This document shows, in pieces, positions 8,418-16,307 of a stretch of DNA of 64,000 nucleotides. A program made the position numbers and the translations under genes. Where the stretch lies: assembly GCA_037045225.1 (NCBI GenBank), contig JBAOHZ010000009.1, forward strand, positions 62,001-126,000. The letters are read 5' to 3'. Source of the DNA: Nitrospira sp. (GTDB taxonomy: Bacteria; Nitrospirota; Nitrospiria; Nitrospirales; Nitrospiraceae). The notes under the pieces are model-generated. The model saw only the letters and a program-made list of their open reading frames with translations, did no database searches and had not been told where the DNA came from. The number at the start of each line of letters is the position of its first letter. Positions within the stretch are counted from its first letter, which is position 1.

Positions 8418-9262
8418 TGAACCTCGCTGAACATATGTTGCGCATCGACCGGCGGATCATCTTTCTGGTGATCGGCCTTTGCACGCTTCTGCCGCTGCTC
8501 TTTCCCGTGGGCCTGCCCATCAAGATTTCCTCGGAAGTGCGTGGCGTGTACGACTATATCGAAGGGTTGCCCGAAGGATCGGTCTTCCTCTTGTCGCTGG
8601 ATTTCGATCCCGCCTCCAAACCCGAGCTCTATCCCCAGGCCATCGCCATCCTCCGTCATGCCTTCAAGAAAAACCTACGCGTCGTGGGCATGACCCTCTG
8701 GGTGTCCGGCACCGGATTGGCCGATCAAATCCTCTCGCAAACAGCCAAGGAAGCGGGCAAGGAAAACGGGAAGGACTATGTATTTCTGGGCTGGAGCCCA
8801 GGCGGCAGCGCCGTCATCCTGAACATGGGGCAAGACCTCTACAATGCCTTCCCGGCTGACTATGGCGGCAAGGCCACGAAGGGACTGCCGGTGCTAGCCG
8901 GTGTACAGAATCTGCGCGATGTAACCTATGCGGTGAGTTTGGGCGCGGGCAATCCCGGCGTCGAAGCCTGGTACGTCTTCGGCAAAGACAAATACAAGTT
9001 CGAACTCGGCGGCGGCTGCACCGGCGTGATTGCGCCTGGTCTCTATCCCTTGCTCAGAAGCGGCCAAATCAACGGCTTGATCGGCGGCCTGCGCGGAGCG
9101 GCGGAATATGAAACCTTGATCGGGCAGAAGGGGAAGGCGGTCGCCGGAATGGATGCGCAGTCGGCCACGCACCTCGCCATCATCGTGCTCGTCGCCATCT
9201 GTAACATCTTTTACTTTACGTTACGGCGGCAGCAGCGCCGGCACGACGGGTTAGGATCGTAG
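8417..9262 (+). CDS. Bitopic membrane protein with large exported domain
   Basis: A 281-residue protein anchored at both ends: residues 14-37 (IIFLVIGLCTLLPLLFPVGL) and about 251-270 (LAIIVLVAICNIFYFTL). The roughly 210 residues between them probably form an exported alpha/beta domain. That domain contains GSVFLLSLDFDPASKPELYPQ, DYVFLGWSPGGSAVI and GGGCTGVIAPGLYPLL. The C-terminal tail RRQQRRHD is basic and so likely cytosolic. GAGGAA at 8404-8409 supports the ATG, which overlaps the micro-ORF stop. No family was recognised. The gene ends four bases before the next start. Confidence 0.75.
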   Translation: MNLAEHMLRIDRRIIFLVIGLCTLLPLLFPVGLPIKISSEVRGVYDYIEGLPEGSVFLLSLDFDPASKPELYPQAIAILRHAFKKNLRVVGMTLWVSGTGLADQILSQTAKEAGKENGKDYVFLGWSPGGSAVILNMGQDLYNAFPADYGGKATKGLPVLAGVQNLRDVTYAVSLGAGNPGVEAWYVFGKDKYKFELGGGCTGVIAPGLYPLLRSGQINGLIGGLRGAAEYETLIGQKGKAVAGMDAQSATHLAIIVLVAICNIFYFTLRRQQRRHDGLGS

Positions 9263-9266
9263 CCGC

Positions 9267-10022
9267 ATGGATCTTTCCTTCGATGTCATACTCGGCGCCT
9301 GGATCGCCACAGGGTTGACCCTCTTCATCCTGTCCTTCCTGTATGAGGACAATCCGCTGTTCAAGCTGGCTGAGCACCTGTACGTCGGCGTTTCGCTGGG
9401 GTACACGATCGTCAAAACCTACGACACGGTGGTCATGACCCTGATCCTGCGGCCGATCCTCGAGAAGGGAGAATGGTCGCTGTTGATCCCGGTCGCCATC
9501 GGCATGCTCATGCTGACCCGATATGTGCCGAAAGCCGCCTGGCTCTCGCGGTATGCCTTCGCCTTTATCGTGGGCATCGGCGCCGGTCTTGCCATTCCCC
9601 GCACCATTTCGTCGTTCATCCTGAAGCAAATCGAGGATACGGTTCGCCCGCTCCTGGCCGTGGCCCCGGGCGGCGGCATCACGTTCGATTATTCGTTACT
9701 GAACCCCGCGAGCCATCTGAACGGCATCATCATCCTGATCGGAGTGGTGTCAGTCCTATTTTATTTCTTTTTCTCCGTGGAGCATTCCGGACCGGGCAAG
9801 GCGGTCGCGCGCGCCGGCATCCTCTTTCTGATGATCTCCTTTGGCGCAGCCTTCGGGTATACCGTCATGGCCCGCATGTCCCTCCTGATCGGCCGCCTGA
9901 CGGACCTGATCGAATTCTCCGACGCCTCCTACGGCCGCCCCACACTCTGGCTCTTCTTGTTGACCGTCGCCACCCTCATCGTGCTCAGTCGGCGCAGTGG
10001 CGCCCATCCGCCGAAACAGTAG
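9267..10022 (+). CDS. Polytopic membrane protein, last of the MutL-like cluster
   Basis: A 251-residue integral membrane protein with about seven hydrophobic segments. They include GAWIATGLTLFILSFLY, LLIPVAIGMLMLTRYV, FAFIVGIGAGLAIP, GIIILIGVVSVLFYFFF, ILFLMISFGAAFGYTVMA and LWLFLLTVATLIVL. An LEHLYVGVSLGYTIVKTY-like helix (AEHLYVGVSLG) follows segment one. No substrate-binding motif is apparent. It begins four bases after the preceding stop and is followed by a family B repeat, so it is likely the operon's last gene. Confidence 0.77.
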   Translation: MDLSFDVILGAWIATGLTLFILSFLYEDNPLFKLAEHLYVGVSLGYTIVKTYDTVVMTLILRPILEKGEWSLLIPVAIGMLMLTRYVPKAAWLSRYAFAFIVGIGAGLAIPRTISSFILKQIEDTVRPLLAVAPGGGITFDYSLLNPASHLNGIIILIGVVSVLFYFFFSVEHSGPGKAVARAGILFLMISFGAAFGYTVMARMSLLIGRLTDLIEFSDASYGRPTLWLFLLTVATLIVLSRRSGAHPPKQ

Positions 10023-10031
10023 TGGCTTCCT

Positions 10032-10130
10032 CAGAGCGTATAGCGTATCGCCAATAGCTGGGAATCAAGGTCCTGTAACCCGTTCGAAAGGAGGCGGGCT
10101 CCTGCCATACGCTATAAGCCATCAGCTCTT
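10032..10130. repeat. Family B inverted-repeat element, second copy
   Basis: The right arm at 10105-10130 (CCATACGCTATAAGCCATCA then GCTCTT) is nearly the same as the right arm at 5161-5186. The left arm near 10032-10049 (AGAGCGTATAGCGTATCG) is its partial inverted partner, with about ten bases missing. The element fills most of the gap between the membrane cluster and the Memo-like gene. Confidence 0.5.
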
Positions 10131-10211
10131 TATTCCCAATGGTGGGTGCAGCACCGTTCACGTTTTATCTTTCACCACCGACCTTGCGTCTGGAAAGTTG
10201 CCTCCGCTACA

Positions 10212-11474
10212 ATGCCGCTCATTATGGAATCAACGCCGACCATCGCCGCTAAAGATCCCGCGCAATATCCGCTGTTGCGCAACCTGCAATTCTCGCCCAT
10301 CAAGGAAGGGGAGGAGCAGTACATCGTGCTCTGGGACCCCACCGGACTGAGCAAGGAACGACTGGTCCTGCCGTTGAACTATTTCTTCATCGTTCAGCAT
10401 CTCGACGGGGAACACAGCGTCCAGGACATCGGTGCGATCTACCTGAAGCGGTTCGGCGAGTTCCTGATGCCGAACAAGGTCGAGCAGTTACTGGCCGATC
10501 TGGATACGAAATTATTCCTGGAAGGGCAGCGTACCGAACAGGCCAAGCAGCAGGCATTGGACGCCTATCGTCACGCCCCCGCCCGGTTGCCGCAGTTTGC
10601 AGGCCGCAGCTACGAAGCCGACGCCGCTAAACTTCGTGCCCAGATCAACGGCTTCTTCACGTCAAAAGAAGGACCGGAGGTCAAGGCATCGGAACATGCG
10701 GGCAAGCTCATCAAGGGCCTCGTCGCGCCGACCTACGAACTGAAACATGCCGGACCGATTTATGCCTGGGCTTACAAAGAATTGCAGGAAGCCCAGCAGC
10801 CGGACCTGTACGTGCTTATCGGCACCGCTTACTCGGGACTCGAACAACCCGTGGCGATGACGGACAAGGATTTCGAGACACCATTGGGGCTCGTGAAGGT
10901 CGAACGTACGATCACCGATCGACTGCGCGAGCAGATTCCTTCAGCTTTCACCGACGAATTGGCACACCACAATGAACATGCATTGGAATTTCAGCTGCCG
11001 TTCCTGCAAGAGAGTCTCGGCAAGGACCGGGCGTATACGATTGTTCCGATCCTCACATCGTTTTCAGCGGACAGCTTGCGCGATCCGCAAATACGGGAGC
11101 AGGTCGAGACGTTTCTTCAGGTCCTGAAGGACGCCCTCGTGGCCACCGGCAAAAACTACTGTGTCGTCGTGGGAGCGGAACTGGCCCACATCGGCATGCG
11201 CTACGGTGACTCCGCGCCGCCGACGGATTTCTCCTTCCACCGCTGCATGCAAACCGATCTCGAAATGCTCAAACATGTCGAGAACCGCGACCCGGAAGAA
11301 TTCGCAAAATTCATTCAGAAAGAAAACGATCAACGCCGCATTTCCGGCTTCTCGCCGATCTACTCGTTGCTGCGTTTGATTCAAGCGGAGACGGGGCAGG
11401 TGTTGCGGTACGATCGCGGGATTACGGATCAGTATAATTCGACCGTCACGTATGCCAGCATGGCCTTCTTCTAG
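10212..11474 (+). CDS. Memo-family (AmmeMemoRadiSam B) protein with PqqD-like N-terminal domain
   Basis: A 420-residue two-part protein. Residues about 30-105 (YFFIVQHLDGEHSVQDIGAI and following) resemble the winged-helix PqqD/RRE fold. Residues about 165-415 match the Memo family: EHALEFQLPFLQ near 254, then GAELAHIGMRYGD near 320. The usual metal-site motifs APHAGY and G-P-x-H-H are replaced by APTYELKHAG and GTAYSG, so the canonical histidines are missing. No radical-SAM or AMMECR1 gene adjoins it. Another ATG at 10224 could be the true start. An in-frame upstream extension to 10146 is possible but lacks a ribosome site. Confidence 0.8.
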   Translation: MPLIMESTPTIAAKDPAQYPLLRNLQFSPIKEGEEQYIVLWDPTGLSKERLVLPLNYFFIVQHLDGEHSVQDIGAIYLKRFGEFLMPNKVEQLLADLDTKLFLEGQRTEQAKQQALDAYRHAPARLPQFAGRSYEADAAKLRAQINGFFTSKEGPEVKASEHAGKLIKGLVAPTYELKHAGPIYAWAYKELQEAQQPDLYVLIGTAYSGLEQPVAMTDKDFETPLGLVKVERTITDRLREQIPSAFTDELAHHNEHALEFQLPFLQESLGKDRAYTIVPILTSFSADSLRDPQIREQVETFLQVLKDALVATGKNYCVVVGAELAHIGMRYGDSAPPTDFSFHRCMQTDLEMLKHVENRDPEEFAKFIQKENDQRRISGFSPIYSLLRLIQAETGQVLRYDRGITDQYNSTVTYASMAFF

Positions 11475-11477
11475 TCC

Positions 11478-11595
11478 GGACGATGAAAACAACCGTCGGC
11501 GTCGTTCTCGCTTCGCTCAGGTCCTCAACATACTAATCAGTACGCCTCGGCCCTTCACTTGCTGCGGCCTTGCCGAACGGTCGTTTTGATCGTCC
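11478..11595 (+). repeat. 118-bp palindromic element, family A
   Basis: The 19-base ends 11478-11496 and 11577-11595 are inverted repeats with two mismatches (GGACGATGAAAACAACCGT and its partner). Inside are GTTCTCGCTTCGCTCAGGTC and TACGCCTCGG, then CTTGCTGCGGCCTTGC, all shared with the other family A copies. It begins three bases after the Memo-like stop codon and may act as its terminator. Confidence 0.7.
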
Positions 11596-11605
11596 GGGAG
11601 GCAGA

Positions 11606-11768
11606 TTGCTGAAACAGGCCCCCAGCTTCGTTCTCTCCTCGAAACCATCCTCAACGTAGCCTCATGGGAAAAGAGCCTGTCTCGGCAGGCTCATGGCGGG
11701 CGCGTAAGAATGTCACGCCTCCGGTGCTTTCATCGGCTGCGGGCTCGTTGGCTGACCTGTTTGAGCAA
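11606..11768 (+). repeat. Family A element with internal insertion
   Basis: Ends TTGCTGAAACAGG (11606-11618) and CCTGTTTGAGCAA (11756-11768) are inverted with one mismatch. The left half carries CTTCGTTCTC and CCTCAACGTA as in other copies. The middle contains about 45 extra bases with their own dyad, GAGCCTG/CAGGCTC. A further half-copy (right half only, TACGCCTCGCTCCTTCGCTA onward) lies at about 11799-11857. The 419-base gap 11475-11893 holds only these repeats. Confidence 0.6.
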
Positions 11769-11893
11769 CCTGCATCGGAAGTCATGCCGTCATGATAGAT
11801 ACGCCTCGCTCCTTCGCTAGCTGCGGCCTAGGCGGACAATCGTTTTGACCGTTCTGCTGACGGGTGTTCTTCGAAGCTCGCCCAGGGAACAGA

Positions 11894-12265
11894 TTACTTC
11901 ACGTATACCACTCCGGGTAGGTCCTTAAGATCTGAATCACCCGTAATGACCTCGGCATCCTGGTCTTGAGCCGTCGCATAGACGATCGCATCAGCCATTG
12001 CCAAACCGTGCCGAAGGCTGATATCCGCAGCCAAATAGGCGATAGATTCAGTGAGCTGCACCACCTGAGTGGCATGAAGTCGTCCAGAGAATAATATGGC
12101 TGTCTCCTCACCACGCTCGCGTTTAATCTTCTTATACACCTCATACAACACAATCGTCGGCGTGATGATGTCGTATCGGGAAGTGAGATACACAGCGTAG
12201 CGATCAGCCAACGGTCCGCCTGTAAAGAATTCGATCCATCCGCTAGAATCCAACAAAATCTTCAC
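11894..12265 (-). CDS. PIN-domain toxin (VapC-like ribonuclease)
   Basis: A 123-residue PIN-domain protein, expected to be a magnesium-dependent RNase toxin. Acidic residues of the active site are visible: D6 (LLDSSGW), E in LYEVYKK near 42, D in MADAIVYATA near 92 and D in VITGDSDL near 110. Its start overlaps the stop of the AbrB-type antitoxin gene by four bases (12262-12265). This is the usual antitoxin-first order of a type II module. It lies in a repeat-rich zone. Its RNA target is unknown. Confidence 0.88.
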   Translation of the reverse strand: MKILLDSSGWIEFFTGGPLADRYAVYLTSRYDIITPTIVLYEVYKKIKRERGEETAILFSGRLHATQVVQLTESIAYLAADISLRHGLAMADAIVYATAQDQDAEVITGDSDLKDLPGVVYVK

Positions 12266-12471
12266 AGCCGATCCTTCTTCTCCCGAATGCCTGTTTTGGA
12301 CATTCCCTTGAGGGCCCCCTTCAGTAACTTAAGCGGCACTTCCGGAACAAGGGTAATTACTCCGCCTTTTTCCAGGACTTGCAGGCGCTGCTGAGGACTC
12401 AGGTGAAGCTTTTCCCGCACGTCTTTGGGGATCACAATTTGAAACTTCGTCGAAATGGTGGTCATGGACAT
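12262..12471 (-). CDS. AbrB/MazE-type antitoxin
   Basis: A 69-residue protein. Residues 1-45 form a swapped-hairpin AbrB domain (TTISTKFQIVIPKDVREKL, then LSPQQRLQVLEKGGVITLVP), which would bind the operon's own promoter. The basic C-terminal tail (GALKGMSKTGIREKKDRL) would wrap the PIN toxin. AAGGAGG eight bases before the ATG supports the start. With the overlapping downstream toxin gene it forms a VapBC-like module, probably autoregulated. Confidence 0.87.
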   Translation of the reverse strand: MSMTTISTKFQIVIPKDVREKLHLSPQQRLQVLEKGGVITLVPEVPLKLLKGALKGMSKTGIREKKDRL

Positions 12472-12693
12472 CGCAATGCCTCCTTACCAATCATTTATCG
12501 ATCATCCTATCGTCATACACTGTACCCGTCAAGCGCGAAGGCCATGCCTACGAACTGGCTTTCCAGCCTCACGAGATACGTTTCACGTTTGACCCTTGAC
12601 GAACTCGGCAAACTAGCAGCGTGTTGACACACTGTTCGCTGCCTCCGGGAAAGGGTCGGTGCACAAGGTGGCAATCGGAGCTAGCGCCCTGCA

Positions 12694-12813
12694 GGCTGTT
12701 CAGAAAGGCTGTCCAGCAAGGCCGCAGCGAATGAAGAGCTGAGGCGTACCCTTGCGGTACGTTGAGGCTCTGAATGACGCGAGAACGCCGCCGGGCGGCC
12801 ATTCTGAACAGCC
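12694..12813 (-). repeat. 120-bp palindromic element, family A, perfect termini
   Basis: Perfect 12-base inverted ends GGCTGTTCAGAA (12694-12705) and TTCTGAACAGCC (12802-12813). The centre carries CGTACCCTTGCGGTACG, a small hairpin shared by the family. On the minus strand the order is GTTCTC, then CCTCAACGTACC, then GGTACGCCTCAG, then TCGCTGCGGCCTTGC. This is the cleanest copy in the window. It is immediately followed by a second, unrelated element at 12816. Confidence 0.78.
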
Positions 12814-12815
12814 GG

Positions 12816-13012
12816 CTAGCCCGCATTATTTGTGACGGTTCGTCGCGAAAGTGCGAAGTCGCACAGCGAGACGGGCGCGCGGAGTCGTGAGAGAGGAAGG
12901 CATCCTTGAACAGGATGTCGACAGACCGAGCGGCGAGCCCGCCCGCCGACAGGCTGGTCGCAGCTGCGAATCCGCGATTGCAGCAGAAGCGCTCATGAAT
13001 CATGCGGGCTAG
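12816..13012. repeat. 197-bp inverted-repeat element, family C
   Basis: Ends CTAGCCCGCATTATT (12816-12830) and AATCATGCGGGCTAG (12998-13012) are inverted with one mismatch. The interior has a GTGCGA/TCGCAC dyad and no convincing reading frame. The right end overlaps the stop codon of the lipoprotein gene at 13009. Only one copy is seen here. With the family A element it accounts for most of the 537-base gap 12472-13008. Confidence 0.55.
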
Positions 13013-13395
13013 TAAGCGGGCATGCCGCCGGCCGGATCGGTATATCTGGTGGGCGTAGTGAAGCGGTCCCAGGTGGTGACGACGCCTTCCTCGAAGTACA
13101 CACGGAACGCACTCGTCACGCAGGCATCTCTGCCGATGGGCGGATAGAGCCAGACCGTGACCTTCCGGCTTTCCTCTTCCACTTCTTTCTTACAGACCGG
13201 CTTGCCCAGCGCGAGATACACCTGGTCCTGGTTCATGCCGCGCAGGATGTGCCCGTGATCGACAGCCCAGCGCACGCCTTCAGGGTAAGACGGATAGTGG
13301 TCGCTCATCAGCCGGTGGCGTTCCGTGTCGCACCCGGATAGCGCGATGGCGAGCAGGAGAAGGCTCATGAAAAGGATTCGTTTCACCGGCACCAT
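13009..13395 (-). CDS. Small lipoprotein with BamE/SmpA-like segment
   Basis: A 128-residue lipoprotein with a hydrophobic signal (FMSLLLLAIALSGC) and a lipobox LSGC at residues 19-22. Residues 45-65 (ILRGMNQDQVYLALGKPVCK) fit the helix-turn of the BamE/SmpA/OmlA fold, G-M-x-x-x-x-V-x-x-x-L-G-x-P. It is probably anchored in an envelope membrane. Whether it belongs to the BAM complex cannot be told, as no other BAM gene is near. Its stop codon lies inside the family C repeat, so the last residues may derive from that element. Confidence 0.75.
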   Translation of the reverse strand: MVPVKRILFMSLLLLAIALSGCDTERHRLMSDHYPSYPEGVRWAVDHGHILRGMNQDQVYLALGKPVCKKEVEEESRKVTVWLYPPIGRDACVTSAFRVYFEEGVVTTWDRFTTPTRYTDPAGGMPAY

Positions 13396-13661
13396 GGCAT
13401 GCTCCCTTATTCAAGCCCCGTTTATTCGTCTCGACAGCGTCGTGGGAGCAGGAAAAGAATGGGACGTTCAGCACGGGAAACAACGCGAGGGCAGGCGGTA
13501 GTGTCTGCGGGCGGCATTCATATCGCGAAGTCCCGCAGAGAACACAGAGCGTGTCAGGACCTATCAGAGCTTCTGGCAGAGCTTCCGGCTTATCACTCAG
13601 AGCTGATGGCAGGAGGAAGTACTGTTCTCCTCCGTACCCGGCATCGGCCGTCCGCTTACGC

Positions 13662-14183
13662 CTATTCCTTCACCGTCACCTTCATCCGAATGGCTTCAAG
13701 CGGATTATCGCGCTCGTCGCGGGGCAGCTTCGCAATCATGTCGATGATTTCGATCCCTCGGATGATTTCGCCGAAGATGGAATAGCGACGATCCAATCCG
13801 CCGTTGTCCTGGAGCGAGATGAAGAACTGCGACCCGTTGTCGTTGAAATCGCGGGTACTGTTGCCGTCGCGCGGCATTTTCGCCATGGAAATGGCGCCGC
13901 GCTTGTGCGGCCGGTCGTTCGGCTCGGGTGAGAGAAAGAAACCGGGTCCTCCGGTGCCGTGCGACATCCGGTCAGGCGTCTTGCTCAGCGGATCGCCGCC
14001 CTGAATGATGAACCCCGGCACGACGCGGTGAAACGTGGTGTCGTCATAGAAGCCCATCTTCGCCAGGTTGATGAAGTTTTCGACATGGCGTGGCGCATCG
14101 TCCGGGTAGAACTTAATCTTGATCTCCCCGAACTTGGTGGTGATGGTGGCACGTGGATCTTTTTTCTGAAATTGCATAATCAT
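13662..14183 (-). CDS. Cyclophilin-type peptidyl-prolyl isomerase
   Basis: A 173-residue cyclophilin. Conserved segments include VENFINLAKMGFYDDTTFHR (catalytic R in FHRV), FIIQGGDP, GAISMAK and NDNGSQFFISL, followed by IFGEIIRG. There is no signal peptide, so it is probably cytosolic and helps protein folding. The frame stays open upstream to 14288, but that stretch is unlike the family. The start is therefore taken at 14183; a second ATG at 14177 is equally possible. Confidence 0.9.
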   Translation of the reverse strand: MIMQFQKKDPRATITTKFGEIKIKFYPDDAPRHVENFINLAKMGFYDDTTFHRVVPGFIIQGGDPLSKTPDRMSHGTGGPGFFLSPEPNDRPHKRGAISMAKMPRDGNSTRDFNDNGSQFFISLQDNGGLDRRYSIFGEIIRGIEIIDMIAKLPRDERDNPLEAIRMKVTVKE

Positions 14184-14415
14184 GGAGCCAAATCTAACAG
14201 GGCGGGGATTCCAACGGCAAGGGGGCGGAGCGGAGCGGCAGACAGCGGACGGCGCGTCACGACTCACGAGCTCCGTTCCAACAGGCATGATTTCCCGCGG
14301 TGAACGGCGTATTCTGTGCCCAGCCTCTCGGGCCGTCGATGACCGGGCTCAGTGGAGTATGCACCCAATGGACACAAGTGGGGGACATCGTCGGCACCGG
14401 CAAGCGGCTCAATAA

Positions 14416-14534
14416 GGGCCGTTCAGCAAGGCTGTCCACCAATATCTCACGGACACACGGCGACTGAGATGCACCCGTGCGGTACATCACAAGGAGGCCT
14501 GCGACCGGGAACGCCGACGGCAGTCGTGAGCATC
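14416..14534 (-). repeat. Degenerate family A element
   Basis: A 119-base segment aligning with the clean copy at 12694. It has GTTCAGCAAGGCTGTCCA at the left, GATGCACCCGTGCGGTACATC in the position of the central CGTAC hairpin, and GGGAACGCCGACGGC then GAGCATC at the right. The terminal repeats have decayed. It fills most of the 370-base gap before the metallo-beta-lactamase-fold gene and ends 19 bases before that gene's start. Confidence 0.55.
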
Positions 14535-14553
14535 AGCCTGCGAGGGGAGATCT

Positions 14554-16083
14554 ATGCCTGACACAGTCGTTCTGAATGTCGATTTGGCGGATGTGTGGGA
14601 AGAACGAGGACGGAAAAAGCTCATCCGAACGGTTGCCTGGGGCGACGAAGTGACCGTCTTGAAAGTAACCGGCACCTACCTTGAAGTCAGCACCACCGTC
14701 TTCCGCAAGAAACCGGACGGCAGCATCCTGCCTGAAGCCATCACCGGCTACATCGAACCAAGCAAGACTTCCCCCATCAAAATTGCCGATTTGACCAGGC
14801 CCCTCGCAACTAATCAGGTGCTGAAAGTAAATTTTGTCGATGTCCAGCAAGGCGACGGCGCGGTCATCGAGTCGCCGGACGGAAAAATCATCCTGGTCGA
14901 TGGGGGAGACAACCAGATGTTTGCGCGCTACCTGGCTGGACGATTTCGCGACACGACGGCCGAGCATCCACAACCGATCGACTGCATCCTCGTCACCCAC
15001 GGGGATGCCGACCATTTCGCCGGCCTCCCCGAGATTCTCACGTCGGAAACGAACAGGACAAAACGCAAACGCTTCTTCATGCAACCGAAGCGGGTCTACC
15101 ACAACGGCATCGTGAAACGCCCAAGCAAGATGAACAACAAAGCTGTTCCCGACACGAAACTCTTGGGACCCACGAAGACCGACAACGGACACCTCTACCT
15201 CGTAGGGCTGGAGGACAATCTGCTCGACGTGGCCGACTCGGAGATGAACGAGCCGTTTCGCGAATGGAAAAAGACCTTGGCCGTGTACAACAGCCGCAGT
15301 GAAGTGGCGTTCCGGCGGCTCCAGTTCGGCGACAACCAGGCTTTTGAATTCTTCAACCGAGGCGATCTACGCATCGAAACCTTAGGGCCGATCACCACCA
15401 CGGTGAACGGACAACCGGCGCTGAAATTTCTCGGTGAGCCACCGAAAGGACCGCGGATCGGTCATGAGTCCTTGAACGACCGCGACGAAGGCTTCACCGG
15501 TCATTCCGCCTCCCACACCATCAACGGCCATTCGATCGTCTTCCGTCTGGTCTATGGCGGGTTCAGCTTCTTGTTTGCTGGCGATCTCAACGATGAAGCC
15601 AGCCGGTTCCTAGCACGAGAACACAACCGAGGGAGCCTTAACTTGAGATCGGAAGTGTTCAAGGTGCCCCACCATGGATCAGCCGATTTCTCCGGCGCGT
15701 TCATTCAAGCGGTGTCACCGATCCTGAGCGTGGTGTCGAGCGGGGACGAAAGCGCGCGAAAAGAATACATCCATCCGCGAGCCACCCTCATGGGAGCCTT
15801 GGGTAAATGGTCACGAGTGCCCGAACCGCTCATCTTCGTCACCGAGTTGGTGGCGTTCTTTGAAGAGGAAGGCCCGTCCCGCCTGCAGGACGACAAGAAG
15901 GCCAAGAAACGTGGTCCGTTCTACGGCTTCAGCCGCACCGCCTACGGTCTCGTGAAAACACGCACCGACGGCAAACGTCTGTTTGTCTATACCGATAGCG
16001 GAAATGTCCAGATGAAAGAGGCCTACGCCTATGACCTGGATTCCTCCGGGGTGCCACAACCGACCGAGGTCATCCGCGCATGA
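14554..16083 (+). CDS. Standalone ComEC-type metallo-beta-lactamase-fold protein with N-terminal beta domain
   Basis: A 509-residue protein with no signal peptide. Residues 1-75 look like an SH3-type domain (DVWEERGRKKLIRTVAWGDE). From about 90 on it is a metallo-beta-lactamase fold of the ComEC/Rec2 C-terminal class. Evidence is VNFVDVQQGDGAVIESPDGK, the metal motif THGDADHFAG near 150, FLFAGDLNDEA near 345 and FKVPHHGSAD near 370. Relatives hydrolyse phosphodiesters or act in DNA uptake or defence. It has no membrane part of ComEC and no obvious partner gene. The substrate is unknown. Confidence 0.82.
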   Translation: MPDTVVLNVDLADVWEERGRKKLIRTVAWGDEVTVLKVTGTYLEVSTTVFRKKPDGSILPEAITGYIEPSKTSPIKIADLTRPLATNQVLKVNFVDVQQGDGAVIESPDGKIILVDGGDNQMFARYLAGRFRDTTAEHPQPIDCILVTHGDADHFAGLPEILTSETNRTKRKRFFMQPKRVYHNGIVKRPSKMNNKAVPDTKLLGPTKTDNGHLYLVGLEDNLLDVADSEMNEPFREWKKTLAVYNSRSEVAFRRLQFGDNQAFEFFNRGDLRIETLGPITTTVNGQPALKFLGEPPKGPRIGHESLNDRDEGFTGHSASHTINGHSIVFRLVYGGFSFLFAGDLNDEASRFLAREHNRGSLNLRSEVFKVPHHGSADFSGAFIQAVSPILSVVSSGDESARKEYIHPRATLMGALGKWSRVPEPLIFVTELVAFFEEEGPSRLQDDKKAKKRGPFYGFSRTAYGLVKTRTDGKRLFVYTDSGNVQMKEAYAYDLDSSGVPQPTEVIRA

Positions 16084-16307
16084 AGAGCAGGAGTGGCTCA
16101 AGCCCATCCGGACGAGCCGCGTGTCTTTCCCCCTCGAGAGACGTTTCACAAGCAACGAAAGGCGGCTGTTTTGATCTCCAATGCCCCAGATGTCACGATC
16201 GTCGGTACAGCAGCCGGGGAGCATGCCTTGTCCAAATGCCGATTGCCGACTATACTCAAAGAACTTGGCCTTTTCGCCCTGCTCTGAACAACCAAAAGGA
16301 GTCCCGC

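Noticed and set aside
12569..13003. Minus-strand open frame of 144 codons across the repeats at 12694-13003
   Set aside because: It runs through two palindromic elements, has no ribosome site and shows arginine/serine-rich sequence with no protein-like pattern.
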